This document shows, piece after piece, positions 21,690 to 33,547 of a stretch of 64,000 bases of DNA (the stretch's first letter is position 1; each line of letters opens with the position of its first letter). The stretch spans positions 46,003,358 through 46,067,357 of the forward strand of contig JANJXV010000004.1 in the NCBI GenBank assembly GCA_024803745.1, given 5' to 3'. Origin of the DNA: Megascapheus bottae (taxonomy: Eukaryota; Chordata; Mammalia; Rodentia; Geomyidae). The notes below the pieces were generated by a model that had not been told where the DNA came from, made no database searches, and was given only the letters and a program-made list of their open reading frames with translations. Made by a program: the position numbers and the translations under genes.

Positions 21690-21890
21690 AACTTGAACAC
21701 AGGAGTTTGAGTCTGGGTTGGTGCCGCCTCTGTCATTTAGCCATCCCCGTGTCTCAAGGCAAGTCAGTATTTATTTCTGTCCCAATATCCTCGATGGTAT
21801 AATATGTTGTTACTCTGATGAAAGTGATAGCTGTAATATATTTACTAGAGTGGCATATACTACTACTGAAATGTTCATTAAATATATGCA
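21690..21890 (+). mobile_element. MIR SINE (fossil)
   Basis: 'gtttgagtctgggttggtgc', 'cctctgtcatttagccatcc', 'gtctcaaggcaagtcagt' and 'gtcccaatatcctcgatggt' follow the MIR core order (gttcgaatcc... ctgtgtgaccttgggcaagt... cctcatctgtaaaatg). Confidence 0.65.
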
Positions 21891-23159
21891 TACATTTTCC
21901 CCTCGTGGGCATGTAGCTCTAGCTAATGGGAAGAGGGTGGACAATTTTTCTAGAAATGCCTCCAGGTACACAAGCAGCTTGGACAATGAGCCAGCACCTG
22001 AAAGAGTCCAATGTTTTCCTTTCATCTGTCTGATGTCATCTCTGAGAAGGTGACTCTGTTCAGAAGTTTGGCACCTCTGGGGAGAATTACCTAAACATCA
22101 CCGAGGCGAGGGTCTGTCGCTGTCCTTTGTGTGCTGCCTGGGAGTGGGGGGAGGAAAGGGGGAAAGGAAAGTATGAAAAAAAGAAGCAGCTATGTGATGT
22201 CAGTAAATCAGTCATGAGAGATGACAGCTGCGGGTTTGCATTCTTGTTTTACTGCGACTTTGAGCAAGTTGGTGAAGGTGGCCCTGGCTTCCAGCTCTGG
22301 CCTATGAACAGTTATGATTTTCTACTGAATTAAGCCACTGGAGGGACTCTATCACTTAGCACCCTCCTGGGAACCTTTGCTTTTGCAGTACAGGGAAATT
22401 TACCCCTTGTGACCAACTATTAAGCTTCCTTTGAAGTCTCTTTTAATTCAGATTTGATTCAATTCGTGATGGCTTCGGAGTCAGTGGGGAAAACATTTAC
22501 GATATGACAAACTAGCAACCTGTATTTCTTTCTTCTTTTTTTTTTACGTTCTGTTTGAGAAATCATGGGTCTTTTATACTTGTGTTCTTTTGCTTTTTTG
22601 TTGGGAGAGGTGTCCTCTGAGACCCCCTCCGCTCCTCGCTTTATGTGCTTTCTCCTCTTCAAGGCTCAAAGCCTCTTTGCACAGTAGCATGAGTCCCTTT
22701 GATGAGGCACACTGGAGAAAGTTTCATCCCAAGCCTGTGAGTCAATGGTCTGTGGTCAAAAGGGACTTTTGGAATCAAGTGAGACATTCACCTCTCTGCT
22801 GGAGGTGTTTCATTCTTCAGAATGAGGAAATTATTTTATTCATTTACAGGCCTTGAAGGTTACTATAACATCAGGGACTCAGTGTAGGCCCAGTAAACCC
22901 ATGCTCTATAGAGCTGCCTTGCTTTCTTCCTGCCTGGATCCTGTATTTGTCTTTGTATTCCCCTTTCAGCTATAGAGTAGGAGTTTAATACCAGGTGAAG
23001 TGGTTCTGCACATTCAGCACTAAGATTGTGGGAGCCATCAGGAGAACTGAATGTGAAGTGAGGTGCAACAGGAAGACAGAAAAGCTAGATCTTGACTCTA
23101 GTCAGGCTTCACAGTGGCCTGATGTGGAGAATGACTATTCTGTATAAAAATTAGATAGT
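21891..23159. other. Unique sequence, no gene recognised
   Basis: Repeat-poor. Candidate regulatory block at 22040-22340 is raised separately. No exon recognised. Confidence 0.5.
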
Positions 23160-23900
23160 TCAGTCAATTAACGAGAAAACAAATGGAATAATTCTCACAA
23201 GAAGAAATACAATGGCTAATAGGTATATGAAAAACCATTCACCATCCTTAGCCACACTGAAATTTCATCTCACGTCAATTAAGATGGCAAGTGTCAAGAC
23301 AACAAACAACAGAGGCTGGCAAATATGAGAGGGGTGGCAGGAAGGAAGGCTTAGATGCCATTGTGGGACTATGAACTGACAAACCCACTATAACTATCAC
23401 ACGGGATCTCCTGAATGCAACTAAAGATGGAGCTCTACCTCCTGACCATTCTTTATCATTCTTGGGCTTGGAGAATTAATCAATAATGCAAACAAAATTA
23501 GATACTAGCATATTCATGTTTACTGCAACTCTGTTCACAATAGCCAAACTCTGGGATTAGCTAAGGTGCCTAGTGATTAACAAATGAATAAATAAATAAA
23601 TGAGATAACTAGAACAGGCATATATATGCATATGTGTTTATATAAAGAAAAAATGAAATGATGTCATTTTCAGGGAACTAGATGGAACTGAAGATCATCT
23701 GCATAAGGTAAGCTCCAAAAGGTAAGCTCATATGTTCTTTCTCATTTCGGACCTAAAATGAAGCTGATGATGGTAATGACCACGGGACATGGATGTGAAG
23801 GGAGAACTACCTAAGAGAGAGGAGAAAAGAGGGGATACTGACGCGGGAAGAGAATAAAGGACAATAGAGAGAAGTGATGGCAAGACTGCTGGGAAACCAA
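23160..23900 (+). mobile_element. Old L1 fragment: end of ORF2 and 3' UTR
   Basis: Decayed coding wording typical of the L1 ORF2 C-terminus is in order: 'aaaccattcaccatccttag', 'tttcatctcacgtcaattaa', 'gttcacaatagccaaactct', 'ggaactagatggaactgaag'. Many stops. Older than the 33.5-kb copy. Confidence 0.8.
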
Positions 23901-23934
23901 GTGTGGGGTACGGGAGTATGATCAGTGGCCTGGG

Positions 23935-24110
23935 CTGGGAGTTTAGCTTTGTATTTGTGTGGCCTTAAGCAAAATGGTTCAACTTCTGTATCTTTAGTTC
24001 CTTATCTTCATAAGGGGTGTTTACGAGGATTGCAAGTGATAATTCATATAAAATTCTTGGGATAGAGATTGGTACATGTAAGCCTCAGAGTGGTGTTAGG
24101 AACTTATTAT
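23935..24110 (+). mobile_element. MIR SINE (fossil)
   Basis: 'tgtgtggccttaagcaaaat', 'ggttcaacttctgtatcttt', 'ttccttatcttcataagggg' and 'gaggattgcaagtgataat' match the MIR core and right arm in order. Confidence 0.72.
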
Positions 24111-24179
24111 TATAAAGAAAGAGTATGCTGTAGAAAAATCCATGAGAGAGATCTTTTATAATCATCTATTTCCTCATTT

Positions 24180-24500
24180 GCAGGGGAATCAATGGGTCCT
24201 GGAAACAATTATGTTAGGTGAAGTAAGTTGGTCTCAGAGAGATAAGGGATGCCTATTTTCTCTCTTGTGGAAGTTTAACCTAAGTTATAAATATATGTAA
24301 GCATATGCAGGGCCATAGCATAGATATACAAGTATGGTAACTAATGTATGGTATGTACAGGGGAGGATTCCACTTGTGTAACTTCTTTGAATAACTAACT
24401 TACAGGTTAATAAAATAAACACCAGGAAACTAGAACATACTTTGATGGAGCATTGATGTTGAGTTGGGGGTGGGTGGGGAGGGACGGGGAGTAGATAAAT
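24180..24500 (+). mobile_element. L1 3' UTR fragment (second copy)
   Basis: Starts again at the ORF2 end ('aattatgttaggtgaagtaa'), so it is a separate L1 from the one at 23.2-23.9 kb. It continues through 'tttctctcttgtggaagttt' and a G-rich stretch at 24466-24489. Confidence 0.75.
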
Positions 24501-25831
24501 GGAGAGATCAGGAAATGCAGTCAGAATATTCAGTGCACATATGTGAACACGGAACTAGGTAAATTGAGGGGATGTGTGAGGTTAGGACAGGTGGGGATGC
24601 ATTGCATTCAGGAACAGACATTGAACCAAAACTCTTTCGGACAACTACTTAAAGATAATAAAAATAGAAAAATACAGAGATTTTTCAGATTAATTGATAA
24701 AGAACTTAAAAGTTATCTGGTTTTCATCCATACGATAGAATTATTTACATTTTCTCTCCTAGGTAGAGTTCCTAGCAAGCAGTAGACATATCGTTAATTC
24801 TTGTTGAATAAACAAATACTAGTCTTAAAGGCAATACTTGTGAGCTCATTGATTATCAATAGCCAAAACACTGATATGATTACAAATTTACTGTTTGTTT
24901 TAATGAAAAAGTATTTCTATTGTCTACCTTGTTGCTTTTCTTAAGGCTAGGAAGTCTATATTTATTTGCATAATTCTATGCTATCCCATGTCAAGGAATT
25001 CTTGTGTAGTTACATGACCACTATTATTTTGAATCTTCCAAATTTCACCAAGTAGTCTCTACCTTCATGATCTGAAAAAGTGAAATAGACTAGGACAATC
25101 TTCAGTCCTCTGTGATAAAGGTAGATAGAAATAATGTCCTCATGTAAATATGAAGAAAGGTTTCTACAGACGCTGTCATCTACCATTCTGATAGCAACAT
25201 GTTACATTTAAATGACTTAGTGGAGACTACAGTGAAAAATAATAGACTATGTACATATTTAATAAATTATATTCTTTTGCAAAGGGGTTGGACATCCTAG
25301 GAATGAGATGACTCAATTTTCAGTCTTTTCAAACATAAAATGAAGTATCTTGGCATCACTGCCCTACTATGAGTCTCTTTTAACTTTTAGAAATGATTTG
25401 GTTCCGTGGTTATCTTACTGGAAGGTCAATAACATTTTGAAGAGAGATGAGCTACACCCCCAGCTTCTGATGGCAGGAATTAACTATGAAGGCAAGAATA
25501 TTGTGTGGTCATTCTTTTGATAGTTTCTATTGAAAGAGTGGGAAGTAGGGAGGAAAAGGAAAGATGTAGGAAGCAAGAGATGGAGATAGAGGGGGAAGAT
25601 GGAGGAAGGGTAAAGGGGAAGGAGAGTGGGAATGGAGAGGTACAATGAGAACTTTAATTTCTGTCAGGAATATTAAGAGATATCTTTGAGGAGAGACACA
25701 CAATGCCTGCTACATTACTTGGGAAATTACTTGGATAACAAAAGTTCTTTCCCTTCACAAGCAAATACAGACAAGGTATTTATTTGTGTCACAGGGAAGC
25801 CAGCTCAGGTATCTGGTAAAAAATAATAGGG
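24501..25831. other. Unique sequence, mostly unassigned
   Basis: 'cctagcaagcagtagacata' plus 'cttgttgaataaacaaat' at 24765-24820 resembles an L2/MIR 3' end. 25540-25640 is purine-rich. No exon recognised. Confidence 0.45.
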
Positions 25832-26030
25832 GGCTGGGGCAGAGAGTTTGGCCTAGTGATAAGAGTGCTTTCTTAGCATGCACAAAGATTGAGGTTTGAT
25901 TCCACATACATAGAAAAAGCTGGAAGTGATGCTGTGGCTCAAGTGGTAGAGATCAAGCCTTGAGAAAGCCTAAGGACAGTGCTCAGGCCCTGAGTTCAAA
26001 CCCTAGGACTGGCAAAAAGCAATTTAAAAA
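25832..26030 (+). mobile_element. IDL-Geo dimeric SINE
   Basis: Plus-strand copy with a small deletion in the left B-box/linker region ('gtttgattccacatacatag' lacks 'tcggtac') and an intact Geo half. Confidence 0.9.
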
Positions 26031-26274
26031 TGATATGGGGCTGGAAAGCAAAGGGTATGACTCATTTGAAGTCATTTGAAGAAGAGAATCAAGGACACTT
26101 TCTTTAAAAAATATTTTTATTATTATCTTTAAGTAGTTGTACTGAATTGCCATTTAACAAAACAGTTGAAGGCTATAATTTATTCAAGAATGTTTTTCAG
26201 CATGTTTGCTTGTTTGTAAAATGAGGGGTTTAGGGGTAAAATGAGTCTGAAGTTCTTTCCAGCACTGATACATT

Positions 26275-26280
26275 GTGGAC
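26275..26280. repeat. Target-site duplication of solo LTR (left)
   Basis: 'gtggac' matches 'gtggat' at 26640-26645 in five of six positions. Confidence 0.65.
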
Positions 26281-26639
26281 TGTTGCTGCCTGCTGCAATG
26301 ACGTGTCACTTCGGAGGCAGACTGGGAATGATCACAGACTCAAATAGCTGTAAGCAGAGGTCTTTTTATTCCTCTCTCTGCTCTCTTCTCTGCCTTTCTC
26401 CCTCTCCTCTTTCCTCCCCCGGAAATCCTCCACCATTTATATCATACAGCAGCCAATCACAATAAAGGTCATCTGGAAAAACCAGCAATCACTCTCTATC
26501 CACGAGCTCAGAAGAAACAAATCAACCAATGCAAAGAAACTTCCTGGTCAGCAAGTACTGACTCATCCTCTTTGGCAAGCTGCTAGACGCCATCTTATAA
26601 TCTTACTTCCTCAGGAGGCTGAAAGCAATGTCTCCAACA
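26281..26639 (-). mobile_element. Solo LTR, ERVK-type (class II endogenous retrovirus)
   Basis: On the minus strand the element starts TGTTGGAGAC and ends GCAGCAACA, i.e. TG...CA with short inverted ends TGTTG/CAACA. Promoter-like TATAAA lies at about 26440-26435 and AATAAA at 26370-26365 in the order U3-R-U5. The 6-bp TSD length suits ERVK/IAP-type integrases. No primer-binding site, gag, pol or env is attached, so it is a recombined solo LTR. Family membership below class II is not assigned. Confidence 0.75.
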
Positions 26640-26645
26640 GTGGAT
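26640..26645. repeat. Target-site duplication of solo LTR (right)
   Basis: 'gtggat', partner of 26275-26280 with one mismatch. Confidence 0.65.
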
Positions 26646-26795
26646 CCAGTAACGAGCAGACAGTGGTTATAGGAACTGTCTTGCTTTTCAATGAAAACTT
26701 AATCCTTTCTTCTCAAGAACTGGATGTTCCACACATACCACTCAAACCTAGGGCATTTCTAAAGGTGAAAAAAAAAGAAGATACAAGAAAATTCA

Positions 26796-27005
26796 GGGCT
26801 GGGAATTTAGCTGAGTGGTAGAGTGTTTGCCTAGCATAAAGGAAAACCTGAGTTGGATTCCTCAGTACCACATACATAGAAAAAGCCAGAAGTGGTCCTG
26901 GGGTTCAAGTGGTAGAGCTCTAGCCTTGAGGAAAGCCCAAGGACAGTGCCCAGACACTAAGTTTAAGCCCCAGGACTGGCAAAAAAAAAAGAAAAAAAGA
27001 AAATA
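26796..27005 (+). mobile_element. IDL-Geo dimeric SINE
   Basis: Plus-strand, full length, A-rich tail with G interruptions. Flanks 'aagaaaattcagg' and 'aagaaaatacagg' look like a TSD with one mismatch. Confidence 0.9.
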
Positions 27006-27832
27006 CAGGATAACCTTCCCTCCCCAAAGCACTAAAGGAATAAATGTCCCATCATTGAACTGATGCTTTCATTATCAAACAGTTCTATTTTCTTTGGGAA
27101 AGTTCAGCAAATCTTAGAATATTGGAAAAAATTTAGTATGTCATTTCTTTGTTGAACTAAAGAGCATCCCACACTCCTCAAAAGTGGAGAATTTTAGGAA
27201 ATTTCAATACATTATAGCAGAGGCATTGTACAACTTTGTCATTAAGAGAAACTGCTATGAAATAGGAAGTGAGATGAGTACATATGTGCCTCTGGAAATG
27301 TCTATATCCAGTTGCACACTTTGTAAGAAGTAGCTGTTCACTAAAATTTCAGTCTCTTCATCATAGAATGTTACTGGAAAGTGGTGATCCAATAGTAGAC
27401 ATCATAAGCAACCCTCTTTCCTCTTCACAGGATTATGTGACTATTTTTGGAGGTAGACTCACATAGGAAATTATATATGTATTGTTTCTTGGCTTAATGT
27501 GACTAATAGAAGATGCCTTAATCAGTTTCTGTTTTCCCTTTTAACTAGACCCAGGGAACTTCACAGCCTTCGGGGATGGTTGAACTCTCCAATGGAGGAC
27601 TCTTGTGTCTCTCAACTTGAAGGAGAATTGCCAATTTATCAGAAACTCTGTTTATTGCTAGTACAAAAACAAGAAATAACCTGTTGAACTTGTTAGAGAT
27701 TTCATTGTTAAAATGATTAGTTCATTGATATAGGCATCTCTTGGTCATGTATGAAATGTTGTTAGTTCATTACACAGAAAACACATATGCTTTGATTCAT
27801 GGATGAGAGAACCTATTGAAAATCTTTTTAAA
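27006..27832. other. Unique sequence, no gene recognised
   Basis: Two ~60-codon frames (27284-27466, 27499-27687) have no recognisable domain or splice context. Confidence 0.5.
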
Positions 27833-27908
27833 TGTGGTACTAAGGTTTAAAGTCAGGGTCTTGTGCTTACTGGACAGGTATTTTAGCACTTGAATAATAT
27901 TCCCAGCC
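27833..27908 (-). mobile_element. ID-type SINE fragment
   Basis: Plus strand 'gtggtactaaggtttaaagt' then 'cagggtcttgtgcttactgg' and 'cttgaataatattcccagcc' is an antisense ID monomer. Confidence 0.7.
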
Positions 27909-28544
27909 AATTCTGCTTTAGTTACTATTTTTGAGGGGAATCTATACTTATGTCTAAGTTTGCCTGGAACATGATTTTTTTTCTAGTTATGTTACCTGTG
28001 TAGTCTCATGTAGTCTTAAAGGCACAGCTCTATATTCTTGTTAAGTTATACGAATAACACCACCATAATGTGAATACAAAGTTTATTATAATCAATACCT
28101 GGGCATGGAAAAATTGATTATAGTGAAACAATTCAATTATTGTGATGAAAAAAAGTGAAAGAAATAGGATGGAATTCTTATGGTCATGTCAGTATATTAA
28201 ATATATCAACTAAAATGAAAAAAAAACTAATAGTAATCTATCTCCAAGGGCCTAGATGAATGTCCCAGACACATTTGTGTTCTAAACACTTCAACACATC
28301 TCTCACTGAACGATTTCTTGTATATAAGAAAAGGCTTTATAAGTCACTTTTCTCTGTGTGGAAAAAGGTTAAGTCACTGTTCTTTGAAAGTCTCCAAAGA
28401 AACTCAGTACATATGTTAACATTCAGTTTCTTAAATTTTTATGTAGTCTTTTCAAGATAGGAGAATACCTAGAAACAACAAAACCTACCATGGCCAGGAT
28501 TAGGGAGAAGGAGTGTGATGCTAAGGGTATAAAACTTAAGGAAG
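27909..28544. other. Unique AT-rich sequence, no gene recognised
   Basis: No repeat or exon recognised. Confidence 0.5.
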
Positions 28545-28749
28545 ATGGGCCAGGGGTTTGCCCTAGTGGTTAAGAATGCTTGCCTAGCATGCAGAAAGAC
28601 CTGGGTTCGATTCCTTGGTACCACATATATAAAAAATAAAATCCAGAAATGGCACTGTGGCTCAGGTGGTAGAGCTCTGGCCTTGAGAATAACACCGCAA
28701 GGACACTGCTCAGGTCCTGATTTCAAGCTCCAGGACTGGAAAAATAATT
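28545..28749 (+). mobile_element. IDL-Geo dimeric SINE with clear TSD
   Basis: Plus-strand, full length. Flanked by 'aaaacttaaggaag' (28531-28544) and 'aaaacttaagaaag' (28750-28763), a 14-bp TSD with one mismatch. Left B box GGTTCGATTCC is intact. Confidence 0.94.
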
Positions 28750-28763
28750 AAAACTTAAGAAAG

Positions 28764-29844
28764 CATTCAATGTTATTCTGAGTTTGTAGAATTCCAAGTT
28801 CCTCCGTAAATTTTGTGCTTTTGATACTTCACTTACCTTAGTGTAGCCCCAAAGTCCCCCAGACAAACCAGTGTGAGAAGTGTGCACTGGAGGTGTGCAG
28901 AACAGCCCGTGACTCCTCAGCATTTCTGCCTGGCTCTGGGTATCTCTCAATGACTTCTTAATGAGAAATGCAGAAAAATCAGCTCCAATGTCAAGGTGAG
29001 TTCCTGCTGAGCAAATGACACCAAGCGAAGAAAAGCTCCTCTTTTGGTCTTTGCTTGAATAATAATAATAATAAAAGAGACCTATAATTGGATTTCCTTA
29101 AAGACTCAGAGAACTAACATCTTTATAACTTTTTCAGATTGAAAGGTAGTCCTTTTGAATTCTATTAACTTTGCAGGCTACATTTTTTAGAAAGTAAGAT
29201 TATGTAGCTTCTGAAGGAAATCAGGAACAATGAAGTGACCAATATTTGCATTCACAAGCTATTCTGTGTTGGCAGATTGTCATCTTTTGTAGAAATATCA
29301 GTTTTTCAAAAGGGCCCACTTTGAAGATAACGAATTATATTTAATCATTTTTTTGTAGAAAAGTCATTTTGAATGTTCGCTTTGACAATCAAAGTTCCTC
29401 TTGCCCTTTTGTATGATGTCGCTCACTTCAGGTAACTGCATTGCAAACCAGGAATCTCTACCCACATATCAAACTCCCACAAAAATAACCTGTGCCCATA
29501 TTCACGCTTTATAAAGTTTCTAAAGTGTAAATTTTTTTTCACAAAAAAGGGAGAAATTCATTTCTCTGGGAAAATATACTATCCCATCATCTAAAGAAAT
29601 AACAAGAGTTGTAGAAAGAAAGGATAGCTAGAAAACTTCACGGACAGAACATAACAGTGTTTGCTTTTATTATCCAATCTTAGCTTAAGACACTCAACTT
29701 CAATGATTTGCTACCTGCAAGAAAGAGTTGGACTGTATCTGCTCATAATAAGGAAACAGCTGCTTGGAGAAAGATGTTTCTCCTTATTGTGTAGAGAAGT
29801 TTCAAGAGACCAAGAGAGGAGATTAAGGCTTTGTTTTTTTTTAA
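28764..29844. other. Unique sequence, possible regulatory block
   Basis: No repeat recognised. The stretch 29000-29480 is of even composition and motif-rich (see findings). No exon recognised. Confidence 0.5.
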
Positions 29845-30010
29845 TTTAATTTTATTATCAAGATGATATACATAGCTACAGTAATAAGTACATTTTTTGT
29901 TCAACATTGTTGACCCCCTCTTTCATTTTTCTCCTACTTTCCCTCTTCATCCAATCCCCCACAAGTAGTAAAGATCATTTTCAACCTACTGTCTTGTGAG
30001 TATCGCTGTT
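29845..30010 (-). mobile_element. L1 3' UTR fragment (older subfamily)
   Basis: Poly-T followed by 'tttattatcaagatgatata', 'agtaataagtacattttttg' and 'tgttgaccccctctttcatt' is the antisense of an L1 3' end, diverged from the 11.6-kb type. Confidence 0.65.
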
Positions 30011-31498
30011 GCATGTTCAGTTTCTATAAACCTGTAAATTTTCATGTTGTATGGGAATTGGTGGCAATTTTTGTAACAATAGAAGCGGCCACAGCAATCT
30101 CACAGTCAGGGCTAAGAAGTGATGATTAAGCAACTAGTATTTGAATGAATGATAAATGTGACTGAGTTTCGCCTTTTAGTTCTTTAAAACTAAGGCAGTG
30201 GAGTCGGGGAGGGGACCATCCCCTCTCCCTGTATAGAAAATCCCATGACAGTGCTAATTACTATTGGGTAGCAGATTGATATATGACTCAAGAATATCTG
30301 AGGTTTGATTCAATAGCATGTTAAGTATAGACAAAGTAAACATAAACATTAGAATTTATTATGTCAGTCAGAATAAAATTAAGTGACAAACGATTTTAAT
30401 TATTGCCCAAATTTTGAACTATTATTTTAGTCTTCTCTTTGATGTTCAAACCTCCCTGAGTTCTCCCTTACCCCCACACTAAGGCCTGCAGTGGATTTCC
30501 TTTGTTTGTTTTGGGAGGCTGCTTTTCATGCCACAACGATCAGGACTTGGGATGGGAACAGAAGTGAAGGGTTCAGGTATTGACCTAATTCTTCGAAGTC
30601 TCCTCTCCCAGGGGCCTTCGGCTTATTTCCTGATTTCTATCTTGTTGGAATCTTGGTCTGATAACATTCTGTTTCCTCGTTGGCCTCCTACTGAGGTCAA
30701 GAAATGCCAGTTTTGGGTATAGAGACAATAAGGATGCTTGTCCTGCCAGACACATATCTCTGTGGCCCCCTCTGAAGAATACCTTCATCTCATTTGAGGT
30801 TAAGCACTCACATTCCCCACTGCAAGGGATCTTCACACCAATGGTTGGCAATAGCCTCTCGCTCCAAATAAATGTCTTTTTTTTGCCACTTAGTGCCAAG
30901 TCCTGGCCCTTATACATGCTGTGCATAGAGATCTCTCTCACACTCACACTAGGGCTTGTATAAGTGCCAGAGTCAAAACTGAGGACAAAAAAAGGCCTTG
31001 GGTTGACACTGTAATTACTGATTTTTTTATTAAGCAATTATAGGCTGATAAGATTTAGTGATGCTTATCCACTTAATAGGATATATTTAGTAAACCCTTT
31101 ATGGAAGCCTGCTTTGTCATAGGTAAAACACTATGGTAAACTCACTTGCAAGTTGATGCTCTCAATCTTCATCACCAAACTTCCCCACAGACAGCTCCCC
31201 TAAAGCTTTCGAGTGCATAGAGACCTACCTTTTCCCTATTCATTATCCTCTAGCTATCCAGGACCTACCCAGTTGACTCTGTCATTTCCTGGCTGACTTT
31301 AGTTAACTATGATCAGTGCCTTCATAAAATGGAGGTCTTTCTACTTCTTGAGTTATAGGTCTATAATTAACATAAAAGTAATTTGTAGCCTGCTACCTAA
31401 AAACCTTTCTTCCCTGAAGCTCACTTAAATTGTCCCTTCCCTTCACTCTTATTCTTCCTCTTCTTCCCTCTCCTCTCCCTTATAGCCTCCTCTGCAAA
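30011..31498. other. Unique sequence, no gene recognised
   Basis: The longest non-repeat open frame in the window (30585-31037, minus, 150 codons) lies here. It has no recognisable domain, no membrane or signal segment, and frames of this length are expected about once by chance. Confidence 0.5.
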
Positions 31499-31499
31499 A

Positions 31500-31653
31500 A
31501 GCATGATAAGACAAGATGATTGGGAGGAGATGAGGGGAGGGAAAGCCGGAGAAAAACATGGAAAGGGGTATCAGTGTTCAAGAAATAATGCATCCATTAC
31601 CTTATGAATGTAACTGAAACCCCTCTAAATATCACATATGATTAAAAAAAGAA
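31500..31653 (+). mobile_element. L1 3' UTR fragment
   Basis: 'acaagatgattgggaggaga', 'aaggggtatcagtgttcaag', 'aataatgcatccattacctt' and 'gaatgtaactgaaacccctc' then an A-rich tail. Short 5'-truncated copy. Confidence 0.85.
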
Positions 31654-31831
31654 GAAAACAGGCATGAGGTGAAACATGGCTATATAATCTAGGAACCTTA
31701 AACAGAATAATATTTTAAGCAAAACTGGAATTCACCACATATGTATTCAGACTCCATGTATTATATTCATGAAATGATTTAATGCAGGCAAAATTCTTAA
31801 GCAAAGTATCTGCTTCAAAGAAAAGCATGAA

Positions 31832-32030
31832 CTGTGCATGGTGGCTCACACCTGTAATCCTAGTTACTCAGGCGGCTGAGATCTGAGGATTGAGTTTCAA
31901 AGCCAGCCAGGGCACTAAAGTCCTTGAGACTTATCTCCAATTAATCATTAGAAAACCAGAAGTGGCACTGTGACTGAAGAGTGAAGGACAGTGCCCAGGC
32001 CCAGAGTTCAAGCCCCATGACAAAAAGCCT
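31832..32030 (+). mobile_element. B1/7SL-head + Geo-tail SINE (tail deleted in part)
   Basis: Head and linker are complete ('ggtggctcacacctgtaatc', 'ttatctccaattaatcatta'). The Geo tail lost the middle between 'ctgtgactgaa' and 'ggacagtgcccagg'. Confidence 0.87.
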
Positions 32031-32069
32031 GAACAACCTAAAAGGACTGATTCCCTATAATCTTTATTC

Positions 32070-32200
32070 ATTACTATAGTAATCCAATTCAACACATTTT
32101 ACTAAACATCATCTTGGTGCGTGTAATGGCCATAAAAATTTAAATGGGATCCAGGTCCTGTCTTGTAGGAACTTATAGTAAGGGGATATCAACTTGTACA
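32070..32200 (+). mobile_element. L2-type LINE 3' fragment
   Basis: 'ccaattcaacacattttact', 'aaacatcatcttggtgcgtg' and 'aggtcctgtcttgtaggaac' then 'ttatagt' follow the L2 3' end pattern. Very diverged. Confidence 0.55.
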
Positions 32201-32361
32201 TATTAGTTAACATTTTGTTTAAACTTTACATTGAAATTAGTTTTCGACCAGTAATGAAAACACTAATTTACTCTCATGCAAGGATAATGATGACAGTGGA
32301 CGTTTTTTCTAATGTGGTTAATTCTTCTTCCTGAAGAGTGCTAAGACATGAACAGTATAAT

Positions 32362-32366
<5 letters not shown>

Positions 32367-32414
<48 letters not shown>
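32367..32414. repeat. (CA)n microsatellite
   Basis: About 24 CA units. Confidence 0.97.
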
Positions 32415-32416
<2 letters not shown>

Positions 32417-33239
32417 CATGGAATGTATTCTTTTATTCATAAGAAAGGATTGAAAATCCACCTGAGAATATGCATGGCCCCTCTTGCCAGACACTCTTTT
32501 CCATTATTATCTTCTAATTCTAACAGGATGCATCCTGTCACCATGATTTAAGCAAAAACTTATTTCTTAAATCTCATCCTCAGGGCTTATTCTTTCATTT
32601 ACTCTGTGAACCTAGTTTTGTGGCCTATCACGCAACTTCATTATCCATTCCGTAAGTTAGCATATCATTTTCCTTTCAGGCTTATCAATCTTATTGGTTT
32701 GGTGTAGGGAAATTTCAGCTTTTTATCTAGCATGAATTTTTAAAATAAATTCTTGAAAATGAACTAGTCCCTCACCGGTGCTTAGTGTTTCCTAGATACA
32801 TGCTTTATTTATCTTCCCTATTCTCTCTTCAGAAACTTAAATCCTCCTCCCACTTTCATAACTGATACAAGTGCTATATTATCTGGTTACATTTAATAGG
32901 TCTTTCCTTGAATCCCCAACAAAAAGCAAACTTCTTTGTTGATGTTGTGATGAATGTCAGTTGTGTTAGTCACTCATACACTTCACTCCATATGCTCTGA
33001 CTTGCTTTGGGCAGGTAGTGATGTGTTGCTCTTTTCCCTGATTTCAAGCCTGGTCATAACACATGTTCATCCAACAAAAAGTGAATGGACGTGAGGAAAC
33101 CGCACAGATCTCTATGTGCTCTGCCACACTCTCTTTCCTCTTGTAGCTGGCTGGGAATATGCTGGATAATGTCTATAGCTGGGTTGGTGGTGGATGTACC
33201 TCAAGTCAGTTTTCAACAGAGGCACATCAGGAGATGTTT
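32415..33239. other. Unique sequence, no gene recognised
   Basis: No repeat or exon recognised. Confidence 0.5.
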
Positions 33240-33370
33240 GCCAGATGTGATAGCACGAACATCACAACTTGAGAAGCTGATGAAGTGGGATACCATAGTT
33301 CCGGGCCAGTCTGAGATGTGTAGAGTTTGAAGCCAGCCTGGGCTACAATGACAAAGCCAAGCCTAGATAA
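33240..33370 (+). mobile_element. Degraded B1-type SINE
   Basis: 'gatagcacgaacatcacaac' then 'tttgaagccagcctgggcta' and 'caatgacaaagcc' match the B1 right end order. No Geo tail. Confidence 0.65.
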
Positions 33371-33535
33371 ATGAGGACTGGAATCCATGTGCTTGGCAGA
33401 GTGGAGTCTAAGGCAGAAAAGACAGGGGTTATAAGATGATTACAGTAGTCCAGTATCGAAAGAAAGGTGAAAGGAAAATGCACTGTGATGTGGCAGCAAA
33501 ATGCTCAGGGAAGCATGGTCAAGAGGGGCATCAAG

Positions 33536-33547
33536 AAGAAGGCTAAG
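33536..33547. repeat. Left target-site duplication of the 2.9-kb L1
   Basis: 'aagaaggctaag', identical to 36448-36459. Confidence 0.92.

Noticed and set aside
30585..31037. 150-codon minus-strand open frame
   Set aside because: No domain, no conserved motif, no splice or promoter context; roughly one frame of this length is expected by chance in 64 kb at this base composition.
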